From Cannabis sativa (Eukaryota; Streptophyta; Magnoliopsida; Rosales; Cannabaceae): DNA of 64,000 bases. Location: the NCBI RefSeq assembly GCF_029168945.1, contig NC_083604.1:62760211-62824210 (forward strand), given 5' to 3'. Position numbers and translations under genes: made by a program. Positions 35,658 to 48,400 of this stretch are shown piece by piece (position 1 is the first letter of the stretch; every line of letters begins with the position of its first letter). Under the pieces are notes generated by a model. The model did not search any database and had not been told where the DNA came from. It saw only the letters and a list, made by a program, of their open reading frames with translations.

Positions 35658-35864
35658 TGTTGAATGAGAGAAACAAGAGCAAGAAAAACCAAAAGAACAA
35701 AATCAGTGGATTGTATTGTTACACTGATTGTTAAGATGAGCTTTAATATACAAAGCTAAGAGAAGAGAAGTTAGTTATAAGGGAAAGTTAGTTATAACAA
35801 GAGTGAGAGTGAGCTGAAGTGATAACTCACTGTAACAGAAACTAATTAATTTCTTCATCTAACA
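35658..35864 (-). repeat. 5' LTR of the deleted copia
   Basis: 207 bp, shorter than its partner by a few small indels; intact TG/CA ends. Confidence 0.88.
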
Positions 35865-35869
35865 TTACC

Positions 35870-38350
35870 ATTGAAGTTTCCCTAACAAGTTTGTAAATTG
35901 GGTAATAAAATACCATTACAATATTTTTACAATTTTTTAGCAATATAAATTTCATTAGAACTATTAATAACATAGTCCAGAGTCCAGAGAACAGAGTTTG
36001 CACACCTTGATTACAAATTAAAGGTTTGCTCCTCTTTGTGAATGTTGCTCATCGCAAAATGTTGAGTAGCACTTTTGGAGATATATTATTATTGGTATGT
36101 TTTAATCAAGTCTCCTATATTTTAATTTAAAAGATAATATCGCTAAGTAACTATTGACCTCCATGTCAAATTTGTGTTGTTTACATTATTATTATAAATC
36201 AAGGGGACCCTAGTCCTACACCCAAGTTGACTTCGACATCCTCGAGATGGAAGTTCAGACTTTAATAACTTGATTCCAACTCACTATCTTTCAGTATTCT
36301 GTATCATGAAGACATGGAACAACCTAATCCAAGCCCCAAGAGCTGAGATTACATGAACCTGCAACCCAAAAGCCAACTTGGGCACCTAGGGTTTCACCTG
36401 GCGTCCAGGTTGACATATCCAACTAGGATTTCAGTTTATGGGAATGTCTTAGTGAAAAATGCTCAAAAATTCTATTAGGACATTAACTAGACATACCAAA
36501 GATATATTTGAGGCATTAGAATTGGAATCAGAGTAAGTTCATTTTTTAGCAGCTGCGGCCTCGAGCACCCAACACTCAAGTTGACAATCTGCCAATCTGG
36601 GCGCCTTCCAAGTATTAAATTGGAGATTTGACTTTTGAATCTTATTCGTTTTCATCAAAAATAGGGAATATGTCCTTTTGAAGAGTAAACAACATTTCCT
36701 GGGTGCCAAAAGCAAGGCACAATGCCCAGGTTGACACATGGGGCTGACCCTGCGCCCAATTTGACATTTTGTTAACCTGAGCCATTTTTAATGGAGTTTT
36801 TCAAGAATAATTATGATCATATTCTTCTTTTTCAAAAAATATTCAGATACAACAATTTTTGGAGACCAAACAGAATTTCTCGAGGGCCAAAACTTGGATC
36901 CAACGCCCAGGTTGCCAATATGCCAACCTAGGCTTTTTCTGATCAAGTTCACCAAAAAGTGTTCTTGACATCTTTTTTAATCATAAAAAATAATGAAGAT
37001 TCAAGAAAACTATGGGAAAAAACCACAAACCCAAGCCCTTGGAAATAAGTACCAGCGCCTAAGTTGACCTAGTATTGGGCCTAACGCCCAGGTTGACAAT
37101 CAACATGGGATGCTATCTTTAATTGCTCAAATGCCAAATCTGATATGACCATTAAATCCAAAATTATCAAAAACAGGTTAGGAGACCTTGTCCTCATGTT
37201 CAAAACCCTTGGAATTATCAAAAACGAGATCCCAGGAGCTCGAAAGTAAGTATCCAGTGCCCAGGTTGACAAATGGCTTGGTGCGATGGGTTCTACTTAT
37301 CCAATTTTGATGTTGTTTTGCCTGCCTGTCTAGTTTTTCACAATAACAAACATCCATGAAGTCAAAGAATTCAAATTCATAACTTTTTATTTCTCATTTC
37401 TGGCTCACTCAAAAATAAAGAGTTTTGAGTCTCTCATTTTTGCAAAAATAGCAACATCTCTGAGAACTGGTGACTAACTTCGCTAGAACACAGAAACTGA
37501 CTAAGTGATTTTAAATATCACTTAGGCATCTTAATGTACATCATCCAGGTTGACGCCATATTTCAACCTAGGCGCTAGGATGTCAACCTGGGCGCTGGAT
37601 GTTGACTTGGGCACTTGGTCATGAACTGCCCTCAGTAAAACAAGCATAACTCACTCAATTTTGATCTGATTGATGAGATTAAACTTGCGTTTTGAAGCTA
37701 ATTCAATGATATATCAAGTCATGTATCATATTCCAATCGTAATTCTGAAGCTTTTGTCATTAAAATTCACCCAAAGGGAGTTACGAAAATAAGCGTCGAG
37801 TTACTCGTAGTGGGACCCATCGGGCTCCGAAAAATGGCCATCACCACCAAGAGCTAATTTTCACGGTTAGATCATCGTCAATGGTAAAGAACATATTATT
37901 TGTATTTTCCCCTATTTTTGTAGACCTTCTTCACTTGTAAAACAAGAGCTCCATAAACTCATTTTTTATATTTAAAAAAACTACCTACAAGATCAGAGCT
38001 TCGCTCTCTAGTTTATTTTTCTAGAATTTGGAGCATTGACACTTAGTATTTTTTTGTAATTATTATCTCGTGAGAAATAAAAACTCGAAGTAGACGTAGC
38101 TCCATTACTTTTGCGATACAGGGAGTGAACTACTTTAAATTTGTTCTCTCTCTTATAATTACTTAACTACTTAATCATTCTCGTTAATTTAGTGAGCGAG
38201 TGTGGCTTAAAAGTCTAGTCCAAATTTTTGAGTCATTATTTTTGTACTTTCATTGAGAGCCACAAATCGAGAAAGATACTAGCAAGATAGTTGCATCACG
38301 TTCTACATGTGTTGATAGATAGACTCCAATAGCTAGCCAATAAATTGGGG
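35870..38350 (+). repeat. Probable LTR/leader of a Tat/Athila-like element, with repeated CCCAGGTTGAC motif
   Basis: About 2.4 kb ahead of a Tat-type gag on the same strand. Between 36221 and 37618 the motif CCCAGGTTGAC or its complement occurs about fifteen times, often as facing pairs (for instance 36902-36932 and 37545-37590). Downstream text near 38040-38340 looks like a transcribed leader. I could not find LTR ends or a primer site, so the LTR/leader split is unknown. Confidence 0.45.
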
Positions 38351-38352
38351 GC

Positions 38353-38503
38353 ATGCCAGTTGATGGAGCAAGAACAGGGGTTACTTCTGCACCCCAGGTG
38401 CTAGGAGCAGGCTTCAAAACCAGCTACTCAATTTTGCCTCCAAGGCCACCACCAAATGCTCCCGGGATTGGCACGAATGACCAGATACCACCTAGGGAGC
38501 CTC
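38353..38503 (+). pseudogene. Tat/Athila-like gag, N-terminal piece
   Basis: Opens MPVDGARTGVTSAP and is proline-rich, ending ...PPREPL where a solo LTR interrupts it. The frame continues after the LTR at 40372 with HVEIDDLDDAI. Proline-rich N-termini followed by an acidic IDDLDD run are found in Tat/Athila gags. Confidence 0.5.
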
Positions 38504-40366
38504 TATTGGGTATTATTTTACCAAGATCTAGATTTACTACCATGTATGTTGATTAACACCCTAAATATGAATTATCTAAAATAATAGAATTTAAATACAT
38601 ATAAAGTTAAGAAACCTTACATTGATTGCAGTGGAATAATATGTCTCCTTCCACTCAGATCTCTAACCCTTGTTCCTTTCTGTCGTAGAGTATTATCAAG
38701 ATCTGAGCCCGATTCTCCTTCAGGTGTTGGATTCTTCACAGTCTTACACACTATGATTGAGTACTTGAATTGCTATGGGTGGGCATGTACTCTTTTACTA
38801 TAAGGCTCAAAATTATAAAGAAGAAGAGAGGGAGATTCAAATTCTATGGAAGGAGGTTCTCAAGTTTCTAGTTGTCTGACAGAGAATGAACACTAGGTAA
38901 ACTTAGGTTGGATAGAATGAGAACCATCTTATTCCTATTATAGGATTTCTCCTAGGGTTAGATTTAAATTATATGGTATTAAAAATGATAAAAAAATGGC
39001 TAAATATACCTCAAGTGGCCGGCCATAAGATGGGCCCCACTAAATTAGAATTTTACCATTTTATTCAACAATTTATCCTTTCTTTCACAAATACCATATT
39101 TTCTAATTTTAATCCTTTAAATGTCAAAACTATTTATTTAATAATTAAAACTAATTATCAAATAAAATTATCATTTAATTTATATATTAATTAGACTTAA
39201 TAAAGTCTCTTAATTAACAAATAAACTCTAAAACCTTTTTTCTTCACAATTACGCCCTTTCTTAGTTAAAATTCATAAATAAGACATAGTCTAATTTTAG
39301 AATTATAACTGATTAATTAAAACTAATTAACTGAGTCTTATAAGAAGTATTATCTAAACTAGTGTGGGGACCATGGGCCTATATAACTAAGCTTCCTATA
39401 AGTAGATCTAGAATTTACCAAGTAAATTCTCTAACTTATTAATTCTTTCTTGCACCACTATAGATTTAGAATTGCACTCTTAATTATATAGAACGCTCTA
39501 TATGTTTCACGATATAGATATGCTATGAAATTATCCATCGTTCTAATCCTAATAATCAAAGATCCTCTATAGATGATTTACATCATGTAGGGACAAATTT
39601 ACCGTTTCATCCCTCAATGTATTTTATCCTTAAAACACTTAGCTTCCTATAAGTGATATTTCAGTAAACTAATATAATTACTGAAATAAGAACTCTTCTA
39701 TTTATCTCTATTAACCCAAGCTTGAAAGAAATGAACATTTCACTTCTATGTCCAGATAGAAGCTATAGATTATGTATCTATGATTAGCGCTCCCGCTCAA
39801 TTGTACTATAATGTTCTCAAGATGTACGTGTTACTCGAACTAATTGGTAGGCTTTAACGAATAACTCTAAGAACACAGATAACACTCTTGAGATCGAACC
39901 TAACCATACCAGGATTAAGATCTTTTGATCTAAGATCAACTTGTGATATTGACTTAGAAAGATACAACGGTAAGATTATAATATCTTTACCAAGATCAAT
40001 ATCAGTCCCAGTCTAATGTATACTCCATACATCCGATACTAGCATACTTTGCCAATGTCCTGGAAAGAACATAACACTTATCCAAGGTGTAAGTAAACTT
40101 TATCGTTGACTACCAGATTAGTGTAAATCCAGTGCATTGATAAATCATGAGACATAAACTTTTGAAGTATATAATCACAATTACCATCCACTGTGTTACA
40201 CATCACTGTAATTGTTAATAACCATATGTTCTGGATTTAACAGAAATTGCATATCAAACCATAAACATGAATAACTACATGTAAACATACATGACTTCCA
40301 ATCTTCTATTAATAACAAATAAGATTATATTGAAATGGGTTTTATTTAGGGCATAAAATGCCATCA
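38504..40366 (-). mobile_element. Solo copia LTR inside the Tat gag
   Basis: Begins TATTGGGTAT (ancestral TGTTGG) and ends GGGCATAAAATGCCATCA, matching the LTR at 53173-55050 along most of its length, including the CCAAGATCTAGATTTACTA start and the GTTTTATTTAGGGCATAAAA end. Flanks are GCCTC (38499-38503) and ACCTC (40367-40371), a 5-bp duplication with one change. No internal element sequence is present, so LTR-LTR recombination removed it. More diverged than its relative, hence older. Confidence 0.85.
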
Positions 40367-40371
40367 ACCTC

Positions 40372-42596
40372 ATGTGGAGATTGATGACCTTGACGATGCG
40401 ATCCTTAGGTCGCTCAGCTTAACCAAACTTTGGCTGACTTGCAATAACAGCTGCGAGACTCTCTCGATAAGGAACATGAACAGTTTCAGGACTGGTTTGT
40501 GGAAAACTAGAGGAACATCGAAAGTCAATGCGTTGAGTAGGAACATTAGAGAACTAACATGTCTCAACAGATTAGAGAAGCTTATCTCTCTAATTGCAAA
40601 ACTACTTCCCGTAGAGGTATTTCTGAGTTGGTGAGAGAGACTCCCTGTTGACCAACTAGTCATGTGGGAACTAGTGCCCAAGGCAAAACTCTTAATGCTC
40701 AGAATGCCACCATTACACATGGTAACCAAGTAGGAAATAAACAAACACCTAGCATGGAGACCTTTCAGAGGAAAATTACCTTTGAGCGATAGCCTGAGAG
40801 GTCTCAAGCTTGTGGGGGCCAACTAATGGGCCCTACACCTAGTGTTAAATGACCTCGCAACAATGACATAACCAATAGGACTCCTCCACTGAGTCCTTCT
40901 CAACATTCTCATGAAACCAGGCCTCGAGACTGAAGGAGGTAGTAGGAGAAACTACTTTGAAAATGGAGGCTACGAGATTTGATGAGTAAAGACCAATGAA
41001 CAACTTTTTTACTCAAAAGCCCTTTCGAGATGAAAGGGGTGAATTGTGCCATTACTTTGCCTATGGCCCCAATGGCCAATATTATGAGTACTTCCCTCAC
41101 ATACATGGGGAGGAATTGAACATGATCAACTAATTCAATTATCTTCACACTTGTAATCCGGTTGGAGACTACTTTGAGGGAAGTAGCCACTCCAATGCTC
41201 TGAATGGAAACTCCCACAGCTGGTCGTCTTGAGACGATCTAGAGTTCATTCTAGAAGCCTCACTAGTGTTGCCTTCTTAACTCCGTGGTCAAGAGACAAG
41301 TACAAGGCCTAGGTTGACTGTAGTACAAGATTGACCTGGATGACCAAGAGACCTAGGTGACCTCTTAATCAAGAAGAGAATAGTAGAAGCAGGAACTATT
41401 AGAGAAGATCCTACTCTGGCAACAAAAGCTCTGACTGGGAAGTAGACCACTGCCCATGGGGTCAACTGGATCGAATTTGACAACTTGGCAACTTTAGTGA
41501 AGGGAATCACAAATCCTAATTTGTTTGAATTTAAACTAGATACAAAACAGCACTCACCGCTCTCTAAATAAATCAAAGCTCTTCCCATTATTCCGAGGTT
41601 CAAGAACCCTTCCTTGCATCAATACACCAAGGAAAAAGATCTACTGTCTTACATCCACTACTTCGAAGTGCAAATTGATCTGCAAGGTATGACAGATGAC
41701 TTCAGGTGCAAAATATTCCCTGCCACACTGACAGGCCTAGCTCAACAGTGGTACCTTAAGCTCTCTCCTAGATAAATCGACTCATGGAAAGATCTAGTGG
41801 ATGCTTTTCGTAACTAGTTCACTCCTTCCTGACAATGCTAGATCGATTCAAATGATTCGGTGTATATCAAACAACAGGAAGACAAGTCCATTAAGGACTA
41901 CATTCAACGGGTCTTAAAAGCAGCCACTAAGACCAAAAGTTTTAGCGATGATGTGAGGGTTATGGCACTTGAAGCTGGACTCAAGGAGATGATTCCTCTA
42001 TGGTCTAACTTTCATCTCAAGGCGGTATACATCATGAATGACTTCTTAGATAGAGCAAATAGATTTATCAAATTTGAAGAAGCCATCACGTGAGCCAAGG
42101 GCTCAAAGGGTGGCAAGAAGAAGTTATCAAACACTGAAGTCCTTGCTACTGAGGTGCATGGCAATGCGAAGAAGGGAGGCTCAAACAGAGGAAAGAAAGC
42201 CAACAATACTGGTAAGAAAGGCAACTCCTCTAGTGGTAAGAAGCCTAAGACTAGGGGCAAGACCTTACGAGAATATGAGCCTCACTTCACCACCTACTCC
42301 ATCTCTTGGCCCCAAGAAAGGAGATCTATACGGCTACACAGTGAATAGCTTAGTATCACAAACCTCTTCCCTTCAAAGAGATAGGGAAGAGGCACATGAA
42401 ATTTTTTTATCTCTACCACAACAATTATCGTTATGACACTAATAAGTGTAATGAGGTGTGAAATGAGATAGAGTTTCTCATTAGATAGAAATATGCTGCT
42501 CTTCAGCAATATGTACGACCTGAAGCTCCAATTGGGAGTAATGCACCTCTCATGCATGCACCAGTTGCAGGCAGGCTAAAGATCGTGATTGGAGGC
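40372..42596 (+). pseudogene. Tat/Athila-like gag remnant
   Basis: Plus-strand gag of a large Ty3/gypsy lineage, broken by stops and frame changes. The capsid part is clear at 41640-42090: HYFEVQIDLQGMTDD, FPATLTGLAQQWYLKLSPR, SVYIKQQEDKSIKDYIQRVL, LEAGLKEMI. A worn zinc-finger region follows at about 42415-42596 (YDTNKCNEV, EIEFLIR, QQYVRPEAP, ...IVIGGLG), the usual Tat arrangement. After 42596 the sequence switches abruptly to the 3' end of a different, opposite-strand element, and no pol of this element is seen in the window. Confidence 0.72.
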
Positions 42597-42608
42597 CTGG
42601 GATATTAC

Positions 42609-43158
42609 AACTATCCCCTCCTTATAGAAATTTCATCCTCAAAATTGACCTGAATAGCTTGACATACTGCTCCCGCATCTTTGACTCTAACTCCTAAGTC
42701 ACCTCTTCAACCTTGTTGTTCCACCATAGCACTTTAACTAGCGAAATAGTCTTGTTTCGTAAGACCTTTTTCTTGCTGTCCAGGATCTGAACTGGTTGTT
42801 CATCGTATGACAGGTCCGTTTGAAGCTCGATATCTTCATAGCCTAAAACATGAGTCGTATCAGACACATACTTTTGAAGCATCGAGATGTGAAACATGTT
42901 GTGAACTCTAGATAAAGTAGGGGGTAGGGCTAGCCTATAGGCTACCTGACCTACCCTTTCAATAATCTCAAATAGGCCAATAAATTTTGGGCTTAACTTT
43001 CCTTTCTTTTTGAACCTCCGAATTCCTTTCATTGGGGATACCTAAAGGAAAACAAAATTTCCAACCTGGAATTCAATATCTCTATGATTTGGATCAGCGT
43101 AGCTCTTCTGTCTACCCTGTGAGGCAAGCATACAAGCTCGAATCTTCTCAATGGCTTT
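42609..43158 (-). pseudogene. Copy A integrase C-terminus and chromodomain-like tail
   Basis: Reads [51 protein letters not shown], then [18 protein letters not shown]: the GPF/Y-type module and chromodomain-like tail of Del/Tekay integrase. It continues the integrase at 45459 across the inserted solo LTR. Confidence 0.85.
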
Positions 43159-45458
43159 TATAATATCCTAAGGTTTTAGAAACCAGATTAGCAACCCTAA
43201 CTAGTTGAATTATGTATTAATGTATAATTATATTATTATATAACTTAATGTATGAAATTATACTAATAGATTACATTTTAAGACCCCGTTGGTGTGCTAC
43301 GGGCATTTTTTGTAATTGACCCGAGAAGGGTAAAATCGTAATTTTATGATATATTGTGCTTATGGCTATAATATTATATAGTATGTATGTTTTATCTTTC
43401 TATAGGTATTTTTTTGACAAGTCGGCACGATATAGTCACAACTGGGTATTTAGGGCCTAATCGGGTTCGGGGCCCGAAATATATTTTTGGGATTTACTTT
43501 GGCATTATTTGATAAGTATGAAAACTTGAATATATTAAGTTATATATGTGTGATGTGAAATGACTATTTTGACCTTGTATGCATACATGCGAATATTTTG
43601 GCCTTGGAGGGCAATTTAGTCATTTGACCATTTATGCATTATTCAACAAAAAACTGACTTTGAAAAAATTAGAAACTCATTTCTGGTATATTTCCAGCCC
43701 TAGCCTATCCTCTCCTTCTTCTTCTCATCTCTTTTATTATTTTCTCATTTAATTGAAAGTTTAGCTTGAATTAGAGGTCTTATTGGTGAAGTTTTGTACT
43801 TAAAGCTTAAGAGAACTTGTGGTAAGATTGTTAACCTTTTATTTTGCTAATTTTTTAAAGTTATGATGAATTGTTAAGTGTTCTTGATGTTCTTGATATT
43901 CATTTGGAAATTGAATGCATGTTGATTTGAATTAAGGTAAAATATGGTGTTTTTGTGTTGATTGAGCTAGTAGGCTTATGAGTATTGCATCTAGCTTGAT
44001 TTTGGGGGAATTTAGGGTTGTGATGTGTGTTTGAAATCTAGGTTTGGCATGGATTTTTGCAGGGTATTTCTTGTTGATTTAAAAGCTTTGTGTTCAAGCT
44101 TGTGAAATGGAGAAATATTGGTTTTGATTTAAGGTTTTGTGTAATGAGTATGAATTGGTATTTTTGAACTTTGATTACCTTTGTGATGGATGTTAATATT
44201 AGTATAGGCTGTTTTCATATTGAATTTGAGAATTATGCATGATTTGGATGGCTGGAATGGTTTTGGTATGTTTCTTTTGGGTTAAAATATGATTTTTTGG
44301 GCATTTTTTGGGTTTTTAAACCCAGTGGTCGCGACCTAGCACTCAACCAGAGAGGATGAGCCCCTGTTTGGGCTCTAGTTGCGACCATCGCAAGTTTGGT
44401 CGCGACCATAGCATTGGCAGTTTATTATATTTTTTTTGCTATTTTGTTTTTACCATAACTTTTGACTTGGGACTCTATTTTGGATGTTCTTGGTATTGTT
44501 GGAAAGCTCATTTTGGGATCTATATGTTGGTCTGTAAATGGAATTAAAATTTTGTGATTATGTGAAAGTGAATTTTGGGATTAACCCTATTTGTGAAATC
44601 TCGAGAATTATGACTAAGATTACCAACGCTTGCTCAGGAGCACTCGGAGGTTTGGAATCTCCACATACTTTGGATACCAGGTAAGACACTAGTTAGCCCC
44701 TAGAGTTAAGCGTGGTGGCACTCATGTTTGGTATTATTCTTGTGATTAAATGAAAAATTGAGATTAGGGTTATCACCCCAAAGTGAGCGGTTATATGGTC
44801 TAGGGTTATTACCCTAGTGTTTAAATGATTTTGAATGCAATGCCATGCTATATATGTTGAAATAAAGAATTATGCAGGTAAAGCATAATTAGGTTAGACT
44901 CGGTAATCAAAATTGAGATAAACCAATCTAAGGCCGTAATGTAAATAGACATGTGAGCGCAACACATAGGTCTATGCTAAATAGACAGTAGATGTGATGG
45001 CATCAATATTTTTTTGAGTAAGAATATATATTGCATATTTTTATTTCTATTGTCTTGCTAGGCTTTGTTCATGGGTGATCTACTGTACAGGAAAGGGTTA
45101 ATCAGTTTGTGATCAACCATGAGTTCGAGGGATTGGCGATGGATTGTACATGTTCGGGCCACACTAGACCACGCGGGTTGGGTCTACCAGCTGATTTTTT
45201 TTTTCTATTCTCGATTTTGTCACTTAGGTTGACATGTTGAAAAGAGACTTGTAATATTTTGTGAAAATTTTTATGGGATCCCAAAACATGTAGAATATTT
45301 TGGAATGGTTTGTAAAGTTTGAATAGTTACAAGTTAAATTTTCATTCCCTAAATGAATTAAAGCTTAAATTCTACTCTTATTTCTAGTAATCCTGATTTA
45401 GCTGGATTAGGTCATGATTATTGAAAATCGTAGTGTGTCAAATTGTCAGGGCATTATA
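43159..45458 (+). mobile_element. Solo gypsy LTR inside copy A integrase
   Basis: 2300 bp, from TATAATATCC to GGGCATTATA, most simply a mutated TGTAATATCC...GGGCATTACA (a G-to-A and a C-to-T, the usual methylated-cytosine decay). Flanks are GCTTT (43154-43158) and GCTTC (45459-45463): 5-bp duplication with one change. Integrase sequence resumes on each side. It carries a palindrome cluster at 44309-44407. Orientation plus is inferred by analogy with the better LTR at 49152. Confidence 0.82.
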
Positions 45459-46525
45459 GCTTCACTTGTTCTTTAGACTGCCTCAGGTCCAAGGTATCTA
45501 CGTTCAGTGGCTTCATCCTAGTCAATGGGAAAACGACACTTTCTTCCATAAAGCATCTCATACAGTGCCATACCAATAGTACTCTGATAACTATTGTTAT
45601 AAGAAAACTCGATCAGAAGAAGATACTTGTTCCAAAGAACCCTCAAAAGCTAAGATACAAGCTCGTAGCATATCCTCCAGTATCTGAATAGTCCTCTCAA
45701 ACTGGCCATCAGTTTGAGGATGGAAGGTTGTACTGAATTTTAACTTGGTACCCATTGCTCGTTGCAGAGTTTTCCAGAACTTAACCGTAAACTTTGGATC
45801 TCAATTTGAGACAGTCGACTTTGGAGCACCATGAAGTCGAACTACTTCCTTGACATATATATATCAGCATATTGATCCACTTTATACGTAGACCGTACTG
45901 GTAAAAAGTGTGATGATTTTGTATACCAATCTACAATCACCCAGATAGAGTCTTAATACCTTACTGTCCTTGGTAATCCCACCACGAAGTCCATGGTGAT
46001 GTCTTCTCATTTCCACTCGGAAATCTTTAGAGGCTGAAGTAACCCCGCTGGTCTCTGATGTTTTGCTTTAATCTGCTGACAGATTAGGCATTTCGATACA
46101 TACTCCACAATGTCACATTTCATGCCTGACCACCAGTACAGGGCTTTCACATCGTGATACATCTTAGTTGTTCCTGGGTGTAAGGAATATGGTGTGGTAT
46201 GAGACTCATCCTGAATCTTCTGTCTAATACCTTTGTTGATCGGTACACAAATCGTGCCCTTATACCGTAATAACTTGTCCGACAAAATTAAAAAGTCCTT
46301 TATTGACCCAGCTTCTAGCTTTTCTTTGTACCCTTGTAGCTCAGAATCATTCTGCTGAGCTGTCTTAATTTTATCTAACAAATCAGACTGCAACGTGATA
46401 TTAGCAAGTTTTCCAACCGTAAATTCTATCCTCGCTCTAGGCATGTCCTCAGCCAGCTTTGGTGAAATCCACTTCAATTCGTAGACTTGCTTTGGACCTT
46501 TTCGACTTAGAGCATCCACTACCAT
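45459..46525 (-). pseudogene. Copy A integrase and end of RNase H
   Basis: From the 46525 end: [10 protein letters not shown] (end of RNase H), then an intact HHCC finger ([38 protein letters not shown]) and LLQPLKISEWK. Beyond 46007 the core continues in broken frames to 45459, with text matching FHPQTDGQ and the C-terminal ILE region at about 45660-45720. Confidence 0.85.
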
Positions 46526-47715
46526 ATTTGGTTTTTCAGGGTGGTAGAGAATCTCACAGTCATAATCTGTGACCAGTTCTAACCATCTTCATTGCCTCAT
46601 ATTTAAATCCTTCTGGGTGAAAAAGAATTTGAGGCTTTTGTGATTGGTATAGATTTCGCACTTTTAGCCATACAAATAATAGCACCAAACTTTCAGTGCA
46701 AAAGAAACTGCTGCCAGCTCAATGTCGTGAAACGGATATCACTACTCATACTCCTTCAATTGCCTAGACGCATAGGCAATTACTTTTCCAGACTGTATTA
46801 GAACACAACCTAAGCCCTAATAGGATGCATCACAATAAATCACGAACTTCTGATTACTGACCAGCAAAGTTAACACAGGAGCGATAATTAATCTTTGTTT
46901 CAACTCATGAAAACTATTTTCACACTTATTAGTACAAACAAACTTATAGTTCTTTTGAGTTGTTAGGGGCGTAGAAATCTTAGAAAACCCTCAGTAAATC
47001 TTTTGTAAGATCCCGCTAATCCTAGAAAACTTCTAACCTCGATTGCAGACTTAAGTTGAGGCCAATCCCAAACTACTTCAATTTTCACCAGATCCACCAA
47101 GATACTGTCTTTATTCACCACATGCCCTAAAAAACTTACTTGGGACAACCAGAATTCACATTTCTTGAACTTAACATATAACTTATGCTCCCTGAGACGT
47201 TGCAACACCATTCGAAGATGTTTCTCGTGTGTCACTTTTGAATTAGAATAAATTAAAATATCATCAATGAAGACGATAACAAAAGCATCTAGAAAGTCCT
47301 TGAACACTCGGTTCGTCAAGTCCATGAATGTTGGTAGCGCATTTGTTAATCAGAAGGACATTACTAGAAATTCATAGTGTGCATACCGGGTACAAAAGAC
47401 TGTCTTGGGAATATCCTCTTCCAGAATCCTCAACTGTTGATAACCAGATCGAAGATCGATCTTGGAGAAGACTGTCTTTCCCTGTAATTAATCAAACATA
47501 TCATCTATCCTTGGGAGAGGATACTCGTTCTTTACTGTCAATTTGTTTAACTCTCGGTAATAAATACATATCTGTAAAGTTCTGTCCTTCTTCTTCACGA
47601 ATAAAACTGGTGCACCCCAAGGTGAGGTTCTCAGTCTAGTTAATTTTAAATCCAACATCCCTTGTAGCTGAACTTTTAGCTCTTTTAGTTCTACAGGTGC
47701 CATTCTATAAGGAGC
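46526..47715 (-). pseudogene. Copy A reverse transcriptase and RNase H
   Basis: Pieces in two frames: [53 protein letters not shown] (47488-47703) and [27 protein letters not shown] (FIDD active site), [33 protein letters not shown] (46963-47325). RNase H between 46525 and 46960 is present only as shifted fragments. Confidence 0.88.
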
Positions 47716-48400
47716 CCTAGATACAAGCTTCGGTCCCGATATCTGATCAATTTCAAAATCAATTTCCTGCTACGGTGGTAACCCAGGTAACTCTTCTAGA
47801 AAAACATCCAGAAATTCTCAAACCACTAGAACATGCTCTGGTCCTGTAGGTGCTTTCTTCATAGTATCCACTATGCTGGCTAGGAAACCGATACATCCTT
47901 CACATAATAAATCTCTTACTTTAAGCACTGAGATTAAGGGAATCTGAGATCCTTGCACTTTTCCCACAAATACAAATGGGTCCTCGCCCTCTGGTTGGAA
48001 AGTTACCATCTTTCTTTTACAATCGATTGTTGCATTGTATTTTGCAAGCCAATCCATACCTAGTACAACATCAAAATCTTCCAGATTTAACTCAATCAGA
48101 TCAATTGACAATTCTTTTCCTTCCACAAACACCAGAAGGGACCTAACTGACCTGCTGGAAATAACCTGTTCTCTAGTAGGCAGCAAGGTACCAAAACTGC
48201 TCGAAAACACATCACTAGGTCTATTCAAGTTCTCAATTACTCTACTTGAAATATAGGAATGTGTCGCACCAGAATCAATCAAAACGATCAATAAGGTACC
48301 AACGATAGGAAGCTGACCTATCACAGTGGAAGGGCCAACATCAGCCTCTACCTAAGTCTGAGCAAATACCCGAGCAGGAGCAAGGGTTTCATCTTTCTTC
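47716..48400 (-). pseudogene. Copy A aspartic protease
   Basis: The 168-residue frame at 47818-48324 holds the active site VLIDSGATHSYIS and the flap/structural run [25 protein letters not shown]. These are the two diagnostic protease blocks of Del/Tekay elements. The frame is closed on the RT side by stops. Confidence 0.88.

Larger units (their letters stand above)
33807..35864 (-). mobile_element. Internally deleted copia element with target duplication
   Basis: LTRs at 33807-34045 and 35658-35864 begin TGTTGAA(C/T)GAGAGAAACAAG and end CATCTAAC(T/A). The flanks share TTACC (33802-33806 and 35865-35869). A primer site abuts the 5' LTR and a polypurine tract abuts the 3' LTR. The interior is only 1.6 kb and keeps RT and RNase H remains; gag, protease and integrase are gone. 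Small LTRs and this primer site fit the Ale lineage. Confidence 0.92.

Noticed and set aside
40370..40822. 150-codon minus-strand frame
   Set aside because: Antisense to the better-supported plus-strand Tat gag; no domain of its own.
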